Of a stretch of 10,400 bases of DNA, positions 5,506-10,400 are shown piece after piece. The notes beneath the pieces are model-generated. The model was not told where the DNA came from and did no database searches. It worked only from the letters and a program-made list of their open reading frames with translations. Within the stretch, counting starts at the first letter, position 1; the number at the start of each line of letters is the position of its first letter. A program made the translations under genes and the position numbers. Origin of the DNA: Acidimicrobiia bacterium (GTDB lineage Bacteria; Actinomycetota; Acidimicrobiia; Acidimicrobiales; Ilumatobacteraceae); assembly GCA_013815505.1 (NCBI GenBank), contig JACDGA010000026.1:1-10400 (forward strand), written 5' to 3'.

Positions 5506-6746
5506 GAATGAACCACAAGTTCCAGCGGCGCTGGGTTCGGTTGGCTTCCGCACTCATGATGCTGGCGACACTTGTCAGTCCGATGGGCGTTGGCAACGGT
5601 ACCCCTGCCCAGGCCCAGCCCGCCACGCTGGCGGGCTTCGGCCACATCAGGCCCACGTCTGACCTTCAGGGGCCCGAACTGGCCACCGGGGCGCTCAAGG
5701 GTGACGTGGCGGGTAACGACCTGCGGGTCTACGTCTACGCCACACCGCCGACGCCGAGGGACATTCCTGCCAACTACCGGCCTCCGGCCCAGGTACCGGT
5801 GGGCGTCGGAGAGGTGACCGGAACGAGCTTCCGGGTCATTGCTGATCCGTCGGTCGACCTCACCAAGTTCATCAACGAATCTGGCCGCGTGGAATTCGAG
5901 GCAGTGGCGTCGAGCTCCCACCATTTCGGAATGATGGTCTTCGACCGGAAGCTGGACACGCAGGGACAGATCGTTGAGCCCGAGGTCTCCGCGTCCGAGT
6001 TCGTGGCCTCCGAGAGCGGCAAGCTCTCGACGGTGAACGACTCCGGCACGCTGACGCTCGACGTCAGCGTGCCGGCAAGGAAAGGATCCTCGGTGACGAC
6101 CGAGATCGCTGGCATCACCAGCGGAGACGACTGTCAGTACAGCTATTTCAACAGGCGCGCCCTGATTGGGGCCACCTATCACCGCAGGAATGGGATCCCG
6201 CTGACCCTGACGTACGATCAGGGCAGCGAAACGGAAATGGACACAGGCTTTTCAGTGAACGGCGGTAGGTGGCAGATCGGGGCGACAGTCACCAAGAGGG
6301 TCACTACGGGCTACGGCACGCAGTGGCGGTCCGTTGGGACCGCCGACAGATTCCACTACACGGTCTACCGTGTACGGTATCGCATCTGCGGCTACACGTG
6401 CGTCGCGCCGGGCCCGAACAACTGCTATTGGAAGCACCGGGGGTATACCCCAGTCACCCATCTCGGAGGCAATCCGAGCGGGCAAGTCCGCTTTGGGCTG
6501 CACCTGCTCCGGCGGAACTGCACACCCTTCTACCCGGCAGGTTCCGGACCCGAATACAAGGCCACGAGATCCACAGCCACCCGCTTCAGAGCGGGAATCG
6601 TCCTGGGCCCGATCAACCTGTCCACGCAGTCGGGGTACTCCCGGGCGAACGGCGTGTACGGCGATGTCCAGATGGCTCGGCTCATCTGTGGGTGGACAGG
6701 ACCACCCACGAGTCCGGGGCTCGTCACGGTCGGTTACCGGTCGTGA
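5502..6746 (+). CDS. Secreted protein of unknown family
   Basis: This is a 414-residue exported protein; I do not recognise its family. The N-terminus is a Sec signal peptide: a basic region (MRMNHKFQRRWVR), a hydrophobic core (LASALMMLATLV), and a likely cut after Ala38 in PAQA. Residues about 45-110 contain DLRVYVYATPPTPRD. Residues about 110-200 are acidic and Ser/Val-rich. The rest is rich in Tyr, Arg, Gly and aromatic residues in a beta-strand-like pattern, for example GRWQIGATVTKR. Six cysteines in the mature chain (DDC, RIC, YTC, NNC, RNC, LIC) could make three disulfides. No catalytic motif or sortase anchor is visible. ATG 5502 overlaps the SARP stop; ATG 5508 is an alternative. Codon use is less GC-biased than in neighbours: row 6121-6180 is about 58% G+C. 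It is coupled to the next gene by a GTGA overlap. Confidence 0.85.
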   Translation: MRMNHKFQRRWVRLASALMMLATLVSPMGVGNGTPAQAQPATLAGFGHIRPTSDLQGPELATGALKGDVAGNDLRVYVYATPPTPRDIPANYRPPAQVPVGVGEVTGTSFRVIADPSVDLTKFINESGRVEFEAVASSSHHFGMMVFDRKLDTQGQIVEPEVSASEFVASESGKLSTVNDSGTLTLDVSVPARKGSSVTTEIAGITSGDDCQYSYFNRRALIGATYHRRNGIPLTLTYDQGSETEMDTGFSVNGGRWQIGATVTKRVTTGYGTQWRSVGTADRFHYTVYRVRYRICGYTCVAPGPNNCYWKHRGYTPVTHLGGNPSGQVRFGLHLLRRNCTPFYPAGSGPEYKATRSTATRFRAGIVLGPINLSTQSGYSRANGVYGDVQMARLICGWTGPPTSPGLVTVGYRS

Positions 6747-7333
6747 CGACTGCTAGATCACAGTGGGGACCAGGAGCAGTGGCGCTCCTGCTCACCATCG
6801 GGGCAGCCTGCACCGGTGAGATCGGCGCTTCCGTGACGCAGGAGAAGTCACCGAACGCCACATCGGCGGTCGGGCCACTCCACGCGGACATTGAGGATGA
6901 GGCGATCTACCAGGTGCGGGGTGCCGTGGACAAGGAGTGCCGAGTCACCTTCGGTGATTCGATCAGCAACCCTTCCGACCAATCGGTCACCATCACGGGT
7001 GCTCAGTTCGGCAACGTCAAGGGGGTCGAGGTCGTCGGTATTGTCAAACTGCCGGAGGGCAGTTTGGGTGTGGGAAACCCACCTGGCTTCCCACCCAAGA
7101 AGCCCAAGGCCCTCCGGAAGGTGTGGCCTCAGGTCGAAGAGTTGGTCGGTTCATCTCTTCGACCAGGCGAAGCCACATGGATGGCCTTCGGTATCCAATT
7201 GGAACCAGGCATACCCGAGGGAACCGTCAGCGCCCTCTCCATCGACTATGAAGCTGGTGGGGTCCGGTACCGGGCGACAGACCAAGACACCTTCACAGCC
7301 GTCGACTATCCGAGAGCGACGTGCCCTGCTTAG
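6743..7333 (+). CDS. Putative lipoprotein of unknown family, coupled to the secreted protein
   Basis: This is a 196-residue protein. The N-terminus has Arg5, then a hydrophobic run and AVALLLTIGAAC with a possible lipid-carrying Cys23. The lipobox is permissive (GAAC) but fits the broad bacterial pattern. The mature part (about 45-190) looks like an Ig-like beta-sandwich, with SNPSDQSVTITGAQF, a proline/lysine-rich loop NPPGFPPKKPKALRK, LRPGEATWMAFGIQLEPG, and a tail ending YPRATCPA. Cys in KEC (about residue 61) and the C-terminal TCPA cysteine could pair. GTG 6743 overlaps the preceding TGA (GTGA), so translation is likely coupled. GTG 6779 has GGAG in front of it but would leave too short and uncharged a signal. 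It is probably a surface partner or anchor for the secreted protein. Base composition is again lower than nearby (row 7021-7080, about 62% G+C). Confidence 0.75.
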   Translation: MTTARSQWGPGAVALLLTIGAACTGEIGASVTQEKSPNATSAVGPLHADIEDEAIYQVRGAVDKECRVTFGDSISNPSDQSVTITGAQFGNVKGVEVVGIVKLPEGSLGVGNPPGFPPKKPKALRKVWPQVEELVGSSLRPGEATWMAFGIQLEPGIPEGTVSALSIDYEAGGVRYRATDQDTFTAVDYPRATCPA

Positions 7334-7383
7334 CACCTGACCGCCTGCGGGCTGGTGGATCGCATATTAATGGGGCTCACGGC

Positions 7384-7886
7384 GGAGTGATCCCGGGCGA
7401 GCAGGCGGCGCTCGACCCGCTGGAGGAGTCGACGGCAGGGGCACGGCACGCGCCGGACGACCCTGCCGCCGACCACCTCCACAACCTCGCCAACACCGAC
7501 TTGGACGGTGAGACTTCGTCGCGAATCGAGCTCGCCACCATCCTCTGGGCGACATGCGGTCGACTCCCGCAGTGTCGTGCCGTGACGTCGCCGGCATCAC
7601 CGCCGGGCTGTACCAGTTCGACCCGTTCGCCAACTCGCTCATCGGCTGCGAGCGGGTGACACCGCGACGCGAGCGCGGCGTGGACATCGCCGACACTTTC
7701 GTCCACGGTGATGTCACGGTCGGCGCCGCGGTCATCATGGTGTTCGTCGGTGTGTTCGCTCGCAACCGCTCGGAGTACGGTCAGCGAGCCCTTCACTACA
7801 CGCTCATCGAGACGGGCCATGCCGCACAGAACGCGCTGCTCGCCAGTGTCGCCATCGGCTCGGGCGATGGCAACGGGACGTGCTGA
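7384..7886 (+). pseudogene. SagB-type nitroreductase-family dehydrogenase remnant
   Basis: Two reading frames together resemble a SagB/McbC-like FMN oxidoreductase. Intact members oxidise azolines to azoles in streptolysin-S-like peptides. The first frame (to about 7570) ends with SSRIELATILWATCG, like the family's LxxLLWAxxG segment. The second (about 7581-7886) has VAGITAGLYQFDPFANSL, then VTVGAAVIMVFVGVFARN, then RALHYTLIETGHAAQNALL, the family's FMN-site helix region. About 25-30 residues between the two parts, normally holding the PSxGxxxP motif, are missing along with frame continuity. The C-terminus is cut by TGA at 7884-7886. No start codon with a ribosome site is evident. The assignment rests on remembered family motifs and is less sure for the first part. 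The 50 bases before it (7334-7383) show no gene; an AT-rich CATATTAAT lies at 7363-7371. Confidence 0.62.
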
Positions 7887-7929
7887 TGACGGCATCGACC
7901 TCGGTGACGCAGCTCGACTGCGACGCCGC

Positions 7930-8080
7930 GGTCCGCGACCTCGGACTCACCACCGTGGTGATCGCCTTGCGAGCGACTGCGGAGGAGGTCGTCTGGCGCG
8001 GCACCCTGCTCGTGCTCGCCCAGCGCTACGGCCTCCCCGTCGTGTGGTTGGCGGCGACGAGCCTGCTGTTCGGTTCAACG
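7930..8080 (+). pseudogene. CPBP (CAAX-like) intramembrane protease remnant
   Basis: A frame around 7937-8074 reads VVIALRATAEEVVWRGTLL and then VVWLAATSLLFG. EEVVWRG matches motif 1 (EExxxR) of CPBP glutamic-type intramembrane proteases, and SLLFG matches the stretch just before the second motif, whose histidine is missing. Intact proteins have over 180 residues and several membrane helices; only about 45 recognisable residues remain. SagE of the streptolysin S locus belongs to this family. From 8080 to 8217 I recognise nothing in any frame, although one plus frame stays open, as expected in high-GC DNA. Confidence 0.58.
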
Positions 8081-8217
8081 TCGCCGTGTTCGAGATCTCC
8101 TCGGGCGCCCAGGACGATGGCGGTCGGCGACTCGTTGCGCCTGTCCTGGCGCCGTCACCCGTCGCCGCGCCAACCGGACCGGATGGTCACCGTGATCCTC
8201 GGCCGGCACGGGCCGGG

Positions 8218-8430
8218 GTGCCCGATCCCGGCGCACCGGCTGTCGAGTGGGACGCCGTTGCGAAGCGGCTCGGGCGACCGCAGGCGCTCAGCGACTTCTC
8301 CTTGACGGTCGGTCGCGGCCAGATCACGGTGGTGCTCGGACCCAACGGCGCCGGCAAGACGACGGCGCTGAGCCTGGTTGTCGGGCTGCGGCGTCCCGAC
8401 GACGGTGTGGTGCGTGTGCTCGGCGGCGTG
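8218..8430 (+). pseudogene. ABC transporter ATPase, N-terminal remnant
   Basis: The frame from a possible GTG 8218 reads AVEWDAVAKRLGRPQALSDF, then SLTVGRGQITVVLGPNGAGKTTALSLVVGLRRPDDGVVR in short runs. This is the start of an ABC ATPase with Walker A GPNGAGKTT (8338-8364). The usual Q-loop, signature and Walker B never appear. After VLGG the frame loses similarity, and at about 8430 a permease C-terminus begins in another frame. A large internal deletion therefore removed most of the ATPase and the start of the permease. Confidence 0.78.
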
Positions 8431-8681
8431 CCGTCACCAACCTCGTGTACCTCCCGCTCGCCTACCTCGGCGGTCTCTTCCAGGGTGCTGCCGACCTGCC
8501 GTCGGCCGTCGAGCGGTGGGGTTCGTGGGTGCCGACGCGCAGCTGGAACGACGCCGTGCAGGACGCCGCCTTCGGCAGCCCGAGGCTCGTCAGTTGGCTC
8601 GCGCTCGGTGGCTGGACCGTCGGGTTCTTCGTCGTTGCGTGGCTCGGCTTCCGCCGCGACGAGGGACGCAACTACCGTTGA
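8431..8681 (+). pseudogene. ABC-2 type permease, C-terminal remnant
   Basis: From about 8433 the frame reads TNLVYLPLAYLGGLFQG, then a W-VPTRSWNDAV segment, a hydrophobic stretch (LALGGWTVGFFVVAWLGF) and RRDEGRNYR followed by TGA 8679-8681. This is the typical ending of actinobacterial ABC-2 permeases, which pair with the ATPase type found immediately upstream. The first five or so membrane helices are missing. It is joined directly to the truncated ATPase by the deletion. No functional product is expected. Confidence 0.75.
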
Positions 8682-8724
8682 CCGCGCCGCATCCCGCCCC
8701 GCCGCCGGTGTGCGAGCATGCGAC

Positions 8725-9489
8725 GTGACCGAACGACGTCCCATCCTGTTCGTGCACGGCGCCTGGCACGGCGCATGGTGTTGGACGCAGGTCCAGGCCG
8801 AGCTCGACCGCCACGGCGTGGCGTCGTACGCCATCGACTTGCCGGGTCACGGCATGTCGCTCGACCCGCTCGCCGACCTCTACGAGGACGCCGGCACCGT
8901 CGTCGCCGCGGCGGAGGCGATCCACGGCGACATCGTGCTCGTCGGCCACAGCTACGGCGGTGCCGTCGTGTCGGAGGCGATGGCGAGCCTCGATCACGTC
9001 TCCCACGTGGTGTTCGTCGCAGCCTTCGCCTTGCACGTCGGTGAGAGCGTGCTGTCGGTCCTGCGAGCGATGCCTCGCGCCGAGGTCGGGCTCGCCAAGG
9101 CGCAGATGGCTGTCGGGCGTGACGAGTACGAGCGGCTCGGCGGCGCCATGGCGTCGACCGTCACGACGCTCACGGCGATCGACCCGGCACTCGCTCGAGA
9201 GGTGCTCTACGGCACGACGGACGAGCAGGTCGCGCGTGCGGCGATCGACCGGCTCGACACGCAGGCGATGGACTCGTTCGCCCAGCCTGTCACGGGCTCG
9301 GCGCTCGGCATCGTGCCGACGACGTACGTGCGGTGCACGAGGGACGCCGCCGTGCACCCGTCACATCAGGAGGCGATGGCGAACCGCTGCGACGCCGACG
9401 TGGTGGTCGACAGCGACCACTCGCCGTTCCTCGGGCGACCGACGGTCATGGCCGAGCTGCTCGCAGAACTTGCAATCGCATCCGGTTGA
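8725..9489 (+). CDS. Alpha/beta hydrolase (EstC / plant methylesterase-like)
   Basis: This is an intact 254-residue cytoplasmic alpha/beta-fold hydrolase. The oxyanion region HGAWHGAWCW (11-20) is typical of the EstC / methylesterase / hydroxynitrile-lyase-like group. The nucleophile elbow GHSYGG places Ser76. The acid Asp207 lies in CTRDAAVHPSHQ, and the base His232 lies in SDHSPF. All three catalytic positions are therefore present, so esterase activity on small esters is likely; the substrate is unknown. GTG 8725 gives MTERRPILFVHG, the usual short lead-in. An in-frame GTG at 8710 would add five residues. No strong ribosome site precedes either. The gene starts 43 bp after the permease remnant and is followed after 34 bp by the M20 peptidase on the same strand. 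Confidence 0.9.
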   Translation: MTERRPILFVHGAWHGAWCWTQVQAELDRHGVASYAIDLPGHGMSLDPLADLYEDAGTVVAAAEAIHGDIVLVGHSYGGAVVSEAMASLDHVSHVVFVAAFALHVGESVLSVLRAMPRAEVGLAKAQMAVGRDEYERLGGAMASTVTTLTAIDPALAREVLYGTTDEQVARAAIDRLDTQAMDSFAQPVTGSALGIVPTTYVRCTRDAAVHPSHQEAMANRCDADVVVDSDHSPFLGRPTVMAELLAELAIASG

Positions 9490-9509
9490 GCGTTGGCCAC
9501 CTGCGGCCT

Positions 9510-9516
9510 GGAAGGA
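9510..9516 (+). promoter_or_regulatory. Ribosome binding site GGAAGGA for the M20 peptidase
   Basis: GGAAGGA ends 7 bases before GTG 9524 and supports that start over the overlapping GTG at 9522, which is in another frame. Confidence 0.7.
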
Positions 9517-9523
9517 TCGCGGT

Positions 9524-10400
9524 GTGGCCGATGCGGTAGCGAACGTCTTGGAGTGCGTCGACGCGCTCGCAACGCAGATGCTCACCGAGACCGCCGAGCT
9601 GATCCGCATCCCGAGCGTGAGCGGCAGCGACGCCGAGAACGAGGCGCAAGCAGCCTTCGCGCAGCGGTTGGTTGCGAGTGGTTACGACGTCGACCACTGG
9701 CAGCTCGACCTCGACGAGCTCGGTGCGCACCCGGATTTCCCCGGCATGGAGGTCGATCGGCGCGAGGCGTGGGGACTCGTCGGGCGGCTGCCGGGCAGCG
9801 ACGAGGGGCCGGCGCTGATGCTCAACGGGCACATCGACGTCGTCCCGATCGGCGATCCGGACGCCTGGCAGGACCCGCCGTTCGCCGCCGACGTGCGCGA
9901 TGGTCAGCTGCTCGGGCGCGGCTCGTGCGACATGAAGGCAGGTCTCGTCGCCTCGCTGTGGGCGATGGAGGCGTTGCGCACATCAGGTGTCACCCTGCGC
10001 GGCGACGTCGTGCTGGCGTCGGTGCAGGGCGAGGAGGACGGCGGGCTCGGCACGTTCGGTCTGCTCCAACGGGGTTGGCGCGCCGACGCCTGCGTGATCT
10101 CCGAACCGACCGAGCTCGACATCATCCCGGCCAACTCCGGTTCGCTGACGTTCCGGTTGCGCGTCCGCGGCCTCGCGACGCACGCCGCGAGGCGCACCGA
10201 GGGTGTCAGCGTGATCGAGAAGTTCTGGCCGGTGTGGACGGCGCTCGGCGAGCTCGAGCGGCAGCGCCACGCTGTCGTCGACCCGCTGATGGCGCGCTGG
10301 CCGCTGGCGCACCCGCTGTCGATCGGCATGATCTCTGCCGGCGATTGGGTCTCGTCGGTGCCCGACCTCCTCGTGGCCGACGGACGACTCGGCGTCGCGC
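9524..10400 (+). CDS. M20-family metallopeptidase (ArgE/DapE/acylase-like), truncated by window edge
   Basis: The first 292 residues of a zinc-dependent amidohydrolase are present and the frame is open to the right edge. Metal and catalytic positions of the family are visible: NGHIDVVP (His103 ligand, Asp105), GRGSCDMKAG (Asp136 bridging ligand), QGEEDGG (Glu170 general base, Glu171 ligand) and SEPTE (Glu194 ligand). THAARRTEGVSVIEK (219-233) is the lid/dimerisation region with His220. The last ligand histidine should lie beyond the window. Members cleave N-acyl amino acids or small peptides in the cytoplasm. The motif set fits the ArgE/DapE-like group, but acetylornithine deacetylase cannot be told from a general acylase here. 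GTG 9524 has GGAAGGA upstream. The 34-bp gap to the hydrolase suggests one transcript. Confidence 0.92.
   Translation, partial: MADAVANVLECVDALATQMLTETAELIRIPSVSGSDAENEAQAAFAQRLVASGYDVDHWQLDLDELGAHPDFPGMEVDRREAWGLVGRLPGSDEGPALMLNGHIDVVPIGDPDAWQDPPFAADVRDGQLLGRGSCDMKAGLVASLWAMEALRTSGVTLRGDVVLASVQGEEDGGLGTFGLLQRGWRADACVISEPTELDIIPANSGSLTFRLRVRGLATHAARRTEGVSVIEKFWPVWTALGELERQRHAVVDPLMARWPLAHPLSIGMISAGDWVSSVPDLLVADGRLGVA

Noticed and set aside
7370..7390. Short ATG frame (MGLTAE) after the AT-rich CATATTAAT
   Set aside because: It stops after six codons and has no ribosome site; it may be debris of the decayed locus but cannot be supported as a gene.
7708..9489. A single 593-codon open frame that could be read as one fusion protein
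   Set aside because: Only its end (from 8725) is a complete hydrolase and only 8218-8430 resembles an ATPase. The rest has no similarity, and recognisable remnants lie in the other frames, so this is chance openness in high-GC DNA.

Overview
The window reads as chromosome of a high-GC actinobacterium. Third codon positions are mostly G or C, GTG starts are common, and it carries actinobacterial-type SARP regulators, threonine/proline-linker lipoproteins and M20 and ABC-F housekeeping genes. The codon style would fit an Acidimicrobiia-like lineage, but the sequence alone does not prove that.

Left part (1-3515, all on the minus strand, read right to left): an MFS exporter, the mechanosensitive channel MscL, an SGNH/GDSL-type lipoprotein and the start of an ABC-F ATPase that runs off the left edge. 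MscL and the SGNH gene are 8 bp apart. A perfect 20-bp tandem duplication sits in the gap between the MFS gene and mscL.

Centre (3516-7333, plus strand): a divergent intergenic region with four copies of the heptamer CGACCAC (one inverted) leads into two tandem SARP-type regulators. They align without gaps and share about 56% identity over 250 residues. Next come a secreted protein of unknown family and a putative lipoprotein, joined by ATGA and GTGA stop/start overlaps. The 3' end of each regulator gene carries direct repeats of GACAAG spaced exactly 11 bp apart, five copies after the first and three after the second. Each array is followed, at the same 10-bp distance, by a CAGG(C/A)T hexamer. 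This is the layout expected of SARP operators. It suggests a cascade in which a SARP binds inside the end of the regulator genes to drive the next regulator and then the two exported proteins. The exported-protein genes appear lower in G+C than their neighbours. This is the most interesting part of the window.

Right-centre (7334-8681): a graveyard of gene remnants in different frames, in this order: a SagB-type nitroreductase, a CPBP (CAAX-like) protease, the N-terminus of an ABC ATPase, and the C-terminus of an ABC-2 permease. Each has lost conserved parts, and the ATPase and permease pieces are joined by an internal deletion. The order resembles a streptolysin-S-like (sag) azole-peptide cluster without the cyclase genes, so this may be a decayed RiPP locus.

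Right end (8725-10400, plus strand): an intact alpha/beta hydrolase with a complete Ser-Asp-His triad, followed 34 bp later by an M20-family metallopeptidase that runs off the right edge. No tRNA, rRNA, CRISPR array, insertion sequence or convincing terminator was seen.
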